Assembly (NCBI GenBank): GCA_941918925.1
Contig: OW799237.1
Span: forward strand, 17,589,201 to 17,653,200
DNA from: Phyto melanocephala
Taxonomy: Eukaryota > Arthropoda > Insecta > Diptera > Rhinophoridae
DNA: 64,000 nucleotides
Reading direction: 5' to 3'
Shown here: positions 24,174 through 35,857 of the stretch, piece after piece
Layout of the letters: every line of letters begins with the position of its first letter
Numbering within the stretch: position 1 is the stretch's first letter
Translations under genes and position numbers: made by a program
Notes under the pieces: generated by a model
Told to the model about the DNA's origin: nothing
The model's database searches: none
What the model saw: only the letters and a program-made list of their open reading frames with translations

Positions 24174-25120
24174 CAGCGTTGTCAACTTGGTGATTTTAGC
24201 TCTGTTTACGTGATTTTTTTTTGACGCGATAAATTTTTAACTCAATGCTCGTTGCTTTTTTCTTTCATTTTTAGTGGTCTTTTTTGTTGAGACCAAATAC
24301 TAAAAAATAATTCTCTCATTGTAAATTAATAAGTTGAAAATATTTTCAACTTATTATATAAAAACTATTAATAAAGAAAATTACAAGGATCGATAGTGTA
24401 CAATGTTTCTGTTATTTGAGTAGATTGTTTATTTTACAATATTATTTGTAATTTGATTTCGATAATTGTTCCTTGATGTCCTGTATGGTTTATAAGACAT
24501 AAAGCACCGACTTTTAAAAAAATTAAATTTCAACGAGAATTTATTCTGTAAATAAAATTTTAAGTAGGTCAAACCTATTGAATATTCTAAAAATTAATTT
24601 TGTATAGATGCATTAGAAAGGATAAAATGACGAAAAAAAGAGAAATTAATTAGCGAACAATTTTCATTTGACAATTTTACCGAGCAACAATTGACACCCT
24701 GAAAACAGTATTATTTACATTGATAGCAATTTTAATATTGAAAGCATCACAATTTATAATTCGAAAGGTGTTTTGGGCAGATGATATAAAGAACAAAATA
24801 CCTATAAACTCATATGTCGATAATCGATAGCAATATAACTTCAGTTTCGTTGCCAGTTGTAAAATAAATTATTCCAGAGGGCACCAGGCGTCTAACTGTA
24901 AAGTTAAATTTGTACACTGTTTAAAAATATATTATTTTAAATAAAATTATGCTTCTAATAGGAACGATGGGAACTTATTATATTTTTATATAAAAATTTA
25001 TAATTTTATGAAATAAATAGAATCAAAAGTAAACAATTTTAAACTCAGTGATTTTATTTTGAAAACAAACCGCTTTTCAGCGGTTCTGTGCTTTTTAAAA
25101 TTACAAAGTTGACAACACTG
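24174..25120. mobile_element. Second non-autonomous hAT-like element, perfect 8-bp TSD
   Basis: The tips are inverse copies: CAGCGTTGTCAACTTGGTGA on the left and, read inward from the right, CAGTGTTGTCAACTTTGTAA. TACAATAC flanks both sides (24166-24173 and 25121-25128), a perfect 8-bp duplication. This again fits hAT, but the TIR differs from the element at 22532, so it is a different family. The 947-bp interior has no recognisable coding region. Confidence 0.88.
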
Positions 25121-25128
25121 TACAATAC

Positions 25129-27165
25129 ATACACATACATACATATATTGACTACATGAATTTGAAACAAAAACTGTAAATATAGATTGTTAATTTGACG
25201 ATACCTCTTTTATTTTTAGAGATGTTATAATTATTTATTTGTCTTAATGATTGATTAGGATTATTTAAACTTTTAACAAAATTTAAAAAAAAATAACAGT
25301 TATTTTATTTTTTTACAATAATCCAACTACATACTTAAATTTAAATTTAAATCTTCCATTCAACTAATTCTTAAACAAATTATTCCACTCACATACTTTG
25401 ACTATAATTGCTTCGTTTTTTTGTTTACTATAAACAAGAAAAAAATTCAAAATGATTAATATATATGGACAATAAAAATATTCTTGTAATAAATATTTTA
25501 TTAAGAAATCATGAAAACTAAATAAAACATTAAAATGTATTTCTAAGCAAGAGGAAAAAAAATAAACTGAATGCAAATTGACATCGTACCACCTGTCAAT
25601 TATGCACAAGTCGTCGATTTTTACCATGAAATAAATGGGCCTAAAAGAAAACTAAAGAAAACTGCAGTAAAATAAAAATGTAAAAATTAAATAATAATAA
25701 AAAATAATTAACATGCTAGAAACGCCTTGAAAAAAATTGTGCAGTAAAAATTAAAAATAAATAAATAAATGTATGATGACGATCATGACGTGGACAATGT
25801 GTTGATGATGGTGGCTGATAAAAATGTGTTTTCTTTATAAAAGAACTGAACATACAATACATATTTTCGACTACAAGCTTTGAAGACGAAAACCAAAAGA
25901 CAAAGAGCTCAGGGTAATGACTGGCAAGTTAAAACACACTACAACTAGATGGAAAATTTATTAAAACTTTTGTATGATTTTTTTTTTGCAAAAATATATA
26001 TATATGTATGTATGTATGTATTTATGAAAAATTTTCAAAGTTTTTCTTCCTTTGTTTTTCCCATAAAATTTTTAATATTTTTTTTCTATTTAAAAAAAAA
26101 AGTTTTATTTTTTTTGCTATTGAAAAAATACAATAAACAGTTTTCTTCAAATATCCAATAATTTTTAAAATAAAAAAAATTAATAAAATTTTCTTAATAC
26201 TAATTAAGACAATTCAAAAATATTAAATAAATTTTTTTTGTCAAAGTTAAGTTTTTATACCCTTCACCAGTGGTGCCGAGTGTGAAGTAATTGGGTGCTC
26301 TTAAAGGTTGATTTTACTCAACGCACGGACTGATGGACATTACTCAATCGACTCTCCTATTCATAAGCTTTCAGAAAATATATGAGGTCGAAAATGAAAA
26401 ATGTCATTCCGTTTGTAATTTCTTCAATGTTTTAATTTGTCGGTACAAAAAAAAATTTTCAAAGTAGACATGATCTGTTAAAAAATCTTTTTTAGTCAAC
26501 AAATGATTTCGAGTTTTCTGTAAAAAATAGATAATTAGTCATTTTGTTACATAATAATACTTTTTGTCTTAACACATTTCCTTCATGTAGGGTACGAAAT
26601 TAAAAAAATTTCATTAAAAAAAGTCTGCATTAATGAGTGAATGAATTCTTTGTTAACAAAAGAACCGCGAATAAAAAATAAAATATGACATGAATATCAA
26701 AATCAAAAGATTCTTTTGTAATGACTGGTCTGACCAGTTGGTGGGGTCCACCATGTCTTGCCAAACGTATAAATATTTAGTTAGATTTAGTAGTACGTAA
26801 TTTCAAGCACCTCGACCAAATAGATCTATTTTACACCGTTTTTTTGTGGCCTTTAAAAGCAATAAAATATTTTAACTTCCATCGGATCGGGTATAGAGAG
26901 TGTTGAGAGACAGTCAACTATATATTCACCCAAGAGTCAATGCCTACTTGCAATAAGTTTCGGGCATTAACAGAATAAATTCTCCACCATTTATTTCTCT
27001 TAGTTCTCGCAAAAACGTCAGTTCGGTTACCATTTTGTATCAAACCATTTAATAACACAGGCAACAGTAAGGGATTTTTCAACCCTGCATCCTGCAGCGT
27101 TTGCCCAATCTCGTTTTAGTAGATCACCAAGACGTCAGTCAATCTTGCCTTAGAATTCATATTAT
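25129..27165. other. AT-rich intergenic DNA with a family B fragment
   Basis: Bases about 26253-26410 are a truncated, diverged family B fragment: it starts TTTTTATACCCTTCACCAGT and retains the 'cgactctcctattcataagctttcagaaaatatatga' block and the 'gtcattccgtttgtaatttc' block, rearranged relative to intact copies. Open frames at 25364-25627 and 25949-26161 are composition-driven. No gene is recognised. Confidence 0.5.
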
Positions 27166-27167
27166 AT

Positions 27168-27722
27168 AAAGGGTCCGCCATATAACTTTTTTTTTTGAAA
27201 CAGGGCGCAAAACATCGAGTGTAGCTTCGGCTGTGTGGCACGTAGCGCCGTCCTGTTGAAACCAAATGTTGCCAATATCCTCCTCTTCAATTTTTGTGAA
27301 CAAAAATTCGTTCATCATGGCCCGATAACGATTGCCATTGACTGTAACGGCGACTCCTTGCTTTTCGAAGAAAAATGGCCCAATTATGCCTCTGGACCAA
27401 AATCCGCACCAAACAATGACTCGTTTTGGGTGTATCGGCTTTTCAATGTATACGTGCTGGTTTTCTGTGCCCCAAATGCGACAACTTTGCTTATTTACAT
27501 ACCCGCCAAGATCAAAATGAGCTTCATCTAAAAAGATGATTTTTTTGGCAAAATCGGCATCTTCTGTAAGTCGATCGCAGGCCCACTTAGCGAAGCGTAT
27601 ACATAACCATATTCGTTCAGCGGAAGGATAAAACTAATTATTTGTCAAATCAGACAAGAGCTAAATGTTACTATTCACGAAATTAGCACTAGTTAAAAAT
27701 AACGTTAGATGGCGGACCCTTT
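27168..27722 (-). mobile_element. Mariner-family deletion derivative with transposase relic
   Basis: The TIRs AAAGGGTCCGCCATATAAC and its inverse GTTAGATGGCGGACCCTTT are flanked by TA. The minus strand from about 27590 to 27200 encodes transposase core motifs: FLDEAHFDLGGYVNKQ (first catalytic Asp), KPIHPKRVIVWCGFWSRGI, GVAVTVNGNRYRAM, and IGNIWFQQDGATCHTAEA (second catalytic Asp). The N-terminal DNA-binding domain and the third catalytic motif are missing, and the frame is shifted near the ends, so it is inactive. The copy at 55928 has the same TIRs and much the same retained portion. Confidence 0.88.
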
Positions 27723-28862
27723 ATAATACACAGAGGTAAAAATTAATGCAATTTCCACCTCAGAGTATCATCGACCTAGTCTGTCAGTTACTTTTTTCCC
27801 AGGAATACCAAAGTAATCCCAGATGCAGCTATTTTTCCAAATAAGCCTTTGCAAGCATTCATAACTGTCGAGCTGTTAACATTGAATTTTCAAGATTTTA
27901 CTCATGCGCCCTTTTTCTAGTGGATACCTTTGCTAAACCACTAATACACTCATCTTACACTGCGTATATTTTTTATGTATAATAATTATTTTTATTTCAA
28001 ATTCTGGGTCTAGTTACGCCAATGAATATACTACACTGATCACAAAATCACAATTACTTATTTATTCTCAGATACCTGCTGAAAACACCAAGACCAGAGA
28101 TCATTTTTGACCCGTTAGTATAGATGTCTATAGTCTCTCGAAAGTTATATGACAGATAATCCGTTTTGTCGATTATGTTCTTCAGCATTTCATTTATTTC
28201 ATTGTTTATTTTAGACTACTTTTAGAGCTTCTAGATACTTCAGCTTCTCTTTAAGTGCAACTTAAGTGTTTTAAAAAGAATAATGTCGTGCATTCCTTCT
28301 TCTGTAAATAAGACGTTTAAAGTTTTAGTATGCGATGTATGTAGACATTTCTATCTCACATTATTTCCATATTAATAAATGTGGGCCCTAAATGGGATCT
28401 ATAATTGTGTGCCAATTACTATTAACATGATGTCATCAGTGTTTGTCTTAGTGGTAAAACAAAATATGTTAATTTAGTTTTATTCATAGCTGATCTTTTA
28501 AGACCGGTTATGGTTTATCTACCCTTTTAGTAGACAATTTATGGTTTCTTTTGCATTTGTTTATTAAGAATGGAGGATTAATAGTTTTCTTAAATATCTT
28601 AATTTAGCTAGAGCAAATTCAAGATTCTGGTTCTAAATAGATATTTGATTTGAATTATAGTTATTAAATTCGTTGTTTGCATATAAGGTTTATATTTAAA
28701 AGTACGATTTTTAGACCTAAAATAGCGCAATTTTCGAAACCTATTTTTTTGTATTTTAAATTTGTTAAAAAAAAATTTCCACGGGCACATGAAAAGTTTA
28801 CCCTTTAAAGTTCAATATATTTAAAAAAAATAGCAATTAAAAATAAGTTTGATTGGTATATA
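27723..28862. other. AT-rich intergenic DNA
   Basis: At about 28013-28027 'TAGTTACGCCAATG' matches an end seen near 4967 (inverted) and 8836. No gene is recognised. Confidence 0.4.
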
Positions 28863-29798
28863 AAGGATGTCTCAGTAAGATGCACTTTTTCATTTAAAAA
28901 AAATTACACAAATTTGTTGAGATAGTTGTGATTACATCTTCCACAATTTTTTCACGAAGATTTAGATGTTCCTTACCGATGAGTTGAATCTCAGATTTGA
29001 GTTCAGAAATTGCATGATATTGGTGGAAAGTTGACATCAGAATTTCTTAAAATAATTTGTTCTGGATATCGTTGCTGCAACAAATGGATTGTTTTATGAA
29101 CGGTGTGGCAGGTGGAGCCGTATCGCTGAAAAACCATGCCGTCCAGTAGAGACCACAAAAGCTCTGTTAACATGTTGCTATTACGAATGTCATTCACAGT
29201 TACTGTGAAAAAAATTAAGTCCCAATCATGCCGCCTGACCAAATTCGCACCAGACAGTTGGTCGTTGTGGGTGCATTTATTTTTCATGGATTGAGTCCCA
29301 AATTCGACAATTTTGTGTATTCTTGAAACCATAAAAATGCGCTTCGTCGAAGAAGATGACTTTTTTTATCGGTCCATTACTTATTGAAAGAATTGCCGGT
29401 GCTTTCGGTAAATTGAATTTTATACGCATGAAGTTGAAGATATTTTGTCAAAATATGCTGCATAATGCTTCGTGAAATTTAAAACCATGCAGAATTGATA
29501 TTTTACAACAGCAATGTTTTCAAAAGACCGATCAATACGTTGACGCACAGGAGTCTTACTATCTAAAATCGACCCAGTTGCTTAGAACTTTTTGACCTAT
29601 CTTTGAATTATTTACATATTAAGTGCACTTTTTCGAATGAAAACTATTCAAAGTTTTCGAGTGGTATCAAAATTTTTGTAATAAGTTTTTACAACTTTAA
29701 CGCGTTGTCGTTTCAACATGCGCTCCATTTTTATATAATCAGAGTTGCCACTTGCACATAAAAAAATATAACAATTTATTCTTACTGAGACACCCTTT
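28863..29798 (-). mobile_element. Tc1/mariner element relic with TIRs and decayed transposase
   Basis: The left TIR AAGGATGTCTCAGTAAGA and right end TTCTTACTGAGACACCCTT are inverse copies with one mismatch, flanked by TA. The minus strand carries a decayed transposase: a 109-codon frame at 29003-29332 includes a block resembling VVWCA/ANLVRRHDWDLIFF-TVTVND and 'DGMVFQRYGSTCHTVHKTIH', where the catalytic Asp of the usual QQDGA motif is replaced by Tyr. Upstream (about 29340-29370) a 'SSTKRIF'-like stretch corresponds to the DEAHF motif. Frameshifts and lost catalytic residues make it inactive. Confidence 0.78.
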
Positions 29799-30279
29799 AT
29801 TTTTATTGAGTTATACATATTTTAAATTTCTTAAATTATTTAGAATGTATAAGGGGTACTACTTATAATCTAACCTATCCAGTTTTTGTATCTAAAAATT
29901 TGAATTTTTAAGCAAATTTCTTTTAAATAGAGCAAGATTAACATAATGCTAGAATTTCAACTTTCTTTCTGTAGCGGTTTAAGTTAGATTATAATGATTG
30001 ACTGACTGGCTTAAAGACTGACTGATTCAATCACTTAAGTCAGTCACTCACTTTTCTCTTTTATATGTATAGATAGAAATCAAATCTTTTTTTTAAGTAT
30101 TAGAAAAACTGTTGTTTTATTGTTGTTATATTTTTATTGTTGCTTTAAGACACTAATAACAATAACCAAAAATTAATTTATTGTCTATATATTTTTTTTG
30201 TATTAAGAAACTAAATGAAAACGCCGTTAAATTGTTTAAAACAAAATTAACGGTTTCACGAAATAAGCCGAAAGAAGAA
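29799..30279. other. AT-rich spacer
   Basis: A degenerate TGAC/TGACT simple repeat that can form a hairpin lies at about 29992-30050. Nothing else is recognised. Confidence 0.4.
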
Positions 30280-32690
30280 CAAGTAAGAGCACTATATTCG
30301 GCTGTGCCGAATCTTTTATACCCACCACCAATTTTGTGTACATTTAAAGCACATTATTTATTATTTTGTTAATCACTATGGAATAATCTCTTTAAAATAA
30401 AATATGTATTACTTTCTTTATAGAGGGTGGTTAATTTTTAGGGGCCCCTGTTGAAGGTGAACCACACATAAGCAACAAGTTTTTTTTTGCATTTCATTTG
30501 ACATTTCTCAATCTCAGACTAACTTAATCTGAACAGTGGAAAGATACCTAAATGAGCAACGCGTTAAAGTTATTCAGGTTTAATTATTTATTTTATTTGA
30601 TCTATTTTTTTAAATTTTCATATTTAAATATCCAATTTTTGTATATAAATTCTCAATATTTCACTACTCCTTCGTGTAGCATATTCAGGAAAATTCATTA
30701 TTATTAATTATAAATTAATTAATTAATTAATTATTATTAATTAATTATTTGTAAATTAATTTTCAGGTTTAATATTCAGGTTTTTTTATGAAAATGGGCG
30801 TTCAAAACAAAATGCATTTTATGCACTTCGTAATTCTTTTGATCAACATAATCCTGCCTTCTTAGTTCGTTGAATGGGAACCACTGCTGGTTTTTGCGAT
30901 AGTGTGGCAAAAGAGCAGTCAACATCGCCTCATCATCATGCCCAGCAATTGAGCATCAACATTGTCATTGAAAATTTGGACCATCAGGTACTTCGATATG
31001 CTACTAAAATGCTTTTGTAAATGTAGTCTTTCAATGAAAGTGGGCGTTAAAGTAGGCGTGTCAATAAAGAGTCTGCTAATAAATACAACTTAGATATTTC
31101 AATATAGTCCTTTATTTTCCAAAAAACTTTGTCAATAGAGAAATTACATGAATTTAAGATAAACCGTTATATGGGAGGTAGGCTTTAAAGTGGACGTGTC
31201 ACCTAAATTTTCTTGGCACAACAATTACATTGATTAGAAGGATATACGTAGCAAATTTGATCATCAAACCTCTAAATTTGGCGGTTTTATGAGCTCTAAA
31301 TTTCATTAACAGTAAATAACGTGAAAAGTGGGCGTTATAGTAGGCGTGTCAAAGTTGTATTTGCGAATGAGTACAACTTAGATGTTTCAATATACCCCTT
31401 TATTATTCCAAAATTTTTATTAATAGAGAAACTATATGAATTTTAGGTAAAGCGTTATATGGGAGGTGGGCGTAAAAGTAGGCGTGGCCCCTTAATTTTC
31501 TGGCACAGTAATGACATTGACTAGGGGGCTATACGTAGCAAATTTGATCATCATACCTCTAAATTTGGTGGTTTTATGAACTTTTAAATTTCATTAACGG
31601 TAGATAACGTGAAAAGTGGGCGTTATAGTAGGCGTGTCAAAGTTGTTTTTGCGAATGAGTACAGCTTAGGTGTTTCAATATAGCCCTTTATTATTCCAAA
31701 ATTTTTATTAATAGAGAAATTATATGAATTTTAGGTAAAGCGTTATATGGGAGGTAGGCGTAAAAGTGGGCGTGGCACCTTTATTTTCTGGCACAGTAAT
31801 GACATTGCCTAGGGGGATATACCTAGTAAATTTGATCATCATACCTCTAATATTGGTGGTTTTATGAGCTTTTAAATTTCATTAACGGTGGATAACGTAA
31901 AAAGTGGGCGTTATAGTAGGCGTGTCAAAGTTATTTTTGCGAATGAGTACAACTAAGGTGTTTCAATATAGCCCTTTATTATTCCAAAATCTTTATTAAT
32001 AGAGAAATTATATGAATTTCAGCTAAAACGTTATATGGGAGGTGGGCGTAAAAGTGGGCGTGGCATATTGATTTTCCGTTACAAAAAAGCCCCTCACCAA
32101 AAAGCAAAGTGTGCAAAATTTCAGAGTCGTACATCCAATTTTGTTGCTTTTATGACGTTTTTGTTTTTAAATATACCGAAAAATACACTGTGCGGTATAA
32201 ATTTTCGTACATTTTGATCGATAACTCCTCTCCTAATGCATAGATTTAGATAATTTTCGGGGAATAATATTGTTTTTACTCAGGAAATATATATTCGAAG
32301 TTTCATGAGTCTACGTTAATCCGTTTGGACACAATTCCATTTTATTCGATGTTCGTAGGACACGGTTCTTTCGACCTACTCTTGCTTTTCGAGCTATAAC
32401 TCTCTTCCTAATATTCCGATTTAGCCAATTTTCAATACCAAACAAACCTTGTCTATAAGAACGATTCTGGCAAAATTTGAGCCCCCTAGCTATTTCGGTG
32501 CGACCTCTATCGTGCTTTCAACAGACGGACAGACGGACAGACGGACGGACATAGCTAGATCGTCATCAAATCAAACCCTGATTCAGAATATATATACTTT
32601 ATGGGGTCTAAAATGGATATTTCGATGTGTTACAAACGGAATGACAAAATGAATATACCCCCACCATTTTTTTGGTGGCGGGTATAAAAA
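30280..32690 (+). mobile_element. DINE-1-like element (family A), longest copy, three 288-bp units
   Basis: It begins CAAGTAAGAGCACTATATTC with an intact stem-loop ATTCGGCTGTGCCGAAT, then ATACCCACCACC, and ends GGTGGCGGGTATAAAAA. The module 'gtgaaaagtgggcgttatagtaggcg' recurs at 31321, 31609 and 31897 (the last with a changed base), an exact 288-base period. The GACGGACA microsatellite lies at about 32522-32549. A broken mariner derivative (left TIR at about 30425) with an AATT-repeat block at 30700-30760 lies inside the proximal part. No protein is encoded; the short frames are by-products. Confidence 0.88.
30425..30990 (+). mobile_element. Broken mariner derivative inside family A element
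   Basis: It starts GAGGGTGGTTAATTTTTAG after TA, like the elements at 5249 and 14096, and keeps the 'atgggcgttcaaaacaaaatgcatttt' and 'gttcgttgaatgggaaccactgctgg' blocks. It stops at 'ttggaccatcagg', where family A sequence resumes with 'tacttcgatatgcta', so the right end with its TIR is deleted. An AT-rich (AATT)n stretch at about 30700-30760 splits it. Confidence 0.65.
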
Positions 32691-33055
32691 GAGATAAAAA
32701 CAAAACCAAAAATATGTATTGACAAAATCATTACTAAATAAAGCATACATACATATGTATATACATACATAATTTAAAAATAAAACAATATAATAAAATG
32801 TTTAACAAAAGACCATCACACATGACAACATCTTTTGAAACAAATCAAAAAGTTTTAGTTAGTTTTACGCTAATGCAGTGAAAGTGATTTTAACAAATAA
32901 AATGGTCCAATTTTATTAAGAAATTTGTGTAAATTTTAAATTTTTTGTATATCCACAATATTACTTTAGTTTAGTTAATTTGATTGCGCAGGCCTGCAAC
33001 AAGGTATCGGTTAAAAATAACGATTGAAAAACTATTTAAAGTTTAAATAAGAAAA

Positions 33056-33091
<36 letters not shown>

Positions 33092-34660
33092 ATTGAGCAA
33101 CTTAAAAATCATATGTGCAGACAGCCAAAGATAATTTTAGTTAATGGAAATAAAAGTGTTTGCAAAAAAAAAAAAATCTTGTAAAAGTGCGTTTTATCTT
33201 ACACATAAAAAAAACTAGTTTTCTTCTAAAGTCTGTGTTATTGCCTTCAAAAAAAAAATACATTCATACATACAAACTTATGTACGTACGTACATATTCA
33301 TTAAGTGATGTTCATCCATGCATCCATGTGCAAAAACCCACTAACTATATATTTGTGTTTTAAGCGCCAGGCCACCAGTTTTCCTCCAGTCTTTATTGAT
33401 GGTTATTAACCTTTTGTATATGCTTAACCAATTAGAAAAATACTTTATTTCTTAAACGTCAAACCAAAAAAAAAAAAATACTATTATTAATTATAATACC
33501 CAAGTTGTTTTAAAACAATAAAAATATGTTTGATAAACTGTATAAAAAGCTTTGGTAAGTCAAGATCAAGAAAAAACCAACAACAATAGTTAATAAAAGG
33601 AAAATTTTTAAACAATGAAATCTTTAGAAAATCTAACATTAAAAAAATTTGTATGTAAATTTAGTTCTATTTAATCTTATAAACATATAAAAATTGACAA
33701 GTCGATTTTTTGTTACGCAGTTTACACTCACATTATATAATCGATTTTAATATAAATAAAAATATAGCATTTAAAAGAAATCTTTCTACAGATGTGCACA
33801 ATCTTAATCTTAATAAAATTGGTTCAGTATTCAGTATAAGCGTTTAAAATTGCTAATAACACATGCGTAAAACATATGTGTGTTACAAAACAAGATATAA
33901 CAAAAATGTTGAGTCAACATTGTTGATACAAAATGTTTCAGTGAAGAGTTTTTCCTTTTGTGTGTGCGTTATAAAAAACTACACAAAGAGATAGATTACG
34001 GTCGAATAAGCCGACCGCAGAACGTGCTAATTTAATTTAATAGTTTTAACAAAAAATATTGTACTAAATTTGGATGGTACAGAGTGGAGAGAGTTGAGTT
34101 AAAATTATAGTAGAAATAGATGCTCAACATAGAACTACATATTCTTACATCAGATAATGATGGCTTATTAAGTGTTAAACTTTATGTTTATGTATGTAAA
34201 AAACCGTATATAAATACTGTGTTATTTCTTCTGTTAAGACTGTCGTTTAAAATGACAGAAATTTATTATGTAGGTATAAGCAATATTTTTATTATTCGAC
34301 AAAAAGTACGTTTTCAAATGAAATTTTGTTGAATTCAACACAAGACAATTCTAAATTTGTAATCGAAACGCATAAGAATTTGCATTTTAAGTTTATTTTA
34401 AAATATTTTTGCTGTGGCGATTCGATTACGATTCGACAAAAAACTGAAATAAGTTAAATTTTTTTTAAATAAAAAATGTTACTGCAGTATTCATTCAAAA
34501 TATTTTAGGTTTATTGAATACTTATTTGGATAATTTCTGTACAACATCTTTAAATAAACCTTAAACTAACCTCAAATATTTTTTGTGAATGCTGCAGTTA
34601 GTTTTAACATGATTTTTGAGTGTTATTTTATTAACAAAATTATATAACATATACATATAT
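32691..34660. other. AT-rich DNA upstream of mwh
   Basis: It contains a (TA)n tract at about 33069-33091 and several TACA/ATGT-type simple repeats. The 5' noncoding exon and promoter of mwh could lie here or further left, but I cannot place them. Open frames such as 33160-33363 and 34120-34332 show no motif. Confidence 0.35.
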
Positions 34661-34725
34661 CGGGTGTGAGGCTTGATTTATAATGTAAAATAAAACTCAT
34701 ACATTTGAAAGTGAACTTAAATTTT

Positions 34726-35030
34726 TTACTGTCGATTAAAAAAAGAATTTATAGCGACCGGTATCTCGTAAATAACACGAAAAATATTAGCTTCCAAAGC
34801 GTCAATAGTAGCTGGCTTTTTCATAAAGACCTTAGACTTTATATACATCCAGAGAAAATAGTCTAAAGGTGTAATATCGTACGATCTAGGTGGCCAATTT
34901 ATCGTAGCAAAACTTGAAACTAAGTACTCACCACAATGATTTCTCAACATGTTCATTGAAACCATTGATTCCAACAACCGATAAACCACACCATACCGTT
35001 TCTTTTATTAGACATAATAGTAGCTGGATG
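34726..35030 (-). pseudogene. Mariner-family transposase C-terminal relic
   Basis: The minus-strand frame at 34726-34989 reads through 'INWPPRSYDITPLDYFLWMY' and 'IKSKVFMKKPATIDALEANI' to a short tail. This is the third catalytic motif (PRSxDxTPLDFFLW) and the C-terminal region of a mariner-type transposase. Decayed transposase sequence continues to about 35200 in other frames. Upstream catalytic motifs are missing, so it is a dead fragment 0.8 kb from the first mwh coding exon. Confidence 0.8.
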
Positions 35031-35857
35031 TGGTCCAACCAGTCGAGTAGCATACACTAATGTAAACTGGGACTCAACTATGCGAATGATATTGGCAATT
35101 TTGTAGGTCGATTAGGCGCTCCGTAAGTTTCTGAAACCAAACGAAAAACGTTTCTCAAAAATGCTTTTATTTGTAATACAGCTGAACAATTTGGAGACGC
35201 GTTAGTGGTGTGAGTCTTTGATGATGACTTTACTGAACAGAAATAAAAACGCAGTTTTCATGCGTAGTACACTGTCTGCCTGTCGAAAATCAAACCTGAC
35301 GATAAATAACCCAAAATATATTATATTAAAAATTTTGTATTTTTCACAAAAGTTGAAAGAAAAGCGTTTTCTTTCAAAATATTATTATTTCATTATTTTA
35401 CACACCTGCCACTCTTAAGGCTCACCTAACTCACAAACTTCAAAAGTCATAAATATTATTCTTAAACACCTTTCAATATACAATTGTACAGCCTTTTTAG
35501 CCACCTCTAAACAAACACACCCACATTTTGTTAATTGTTACTTTTTCGCAAAAACCACACATAAATTTTGTTTTAAACATAAACATAAAATTTAATAGGG
35601 AGCTTTTGACACCGAAAAGTATAAAAAAATATACAAAATAGACATAAAATTAAGATGTTTAGTAACTATAAATTAAAAAATTGTTTTCTATATTTATAAA
35701 TCACTAATGCATTAAGTGAAAAACGTGAAGATAATTTATTAAACATAAAACTTGTAATATGTTGCTATTTATCTTAACTTATGTATATGTTTCCTTAATT
35801 TTTTTTTATTTTCTTTTTATTAATAGTGAATTTTCATCGGTTTCCCATAATTATCAA
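35031..35857. promoter_or_regulatory. mwh upstream region and 3' splice site of the first coding exon
   Basis: A pyrimidine-rich tract ending TTTTTATTAATAG lies immediately before 35827, a plausible 3' splice site. It implies an upstream 5' noncoding exon outside the recognisable region. Bases 35827-35857 would be 5' UTR if translation starts at 35858. No TATA or initiator could be assigned. Confidence 0.5.

Noticed and set aside
27235..27531. Plus-strand 98-codon frame
   Set aside because: It is the antisense shadow of the mariner transposase relic; the recognisable motifs are on the minus strand.
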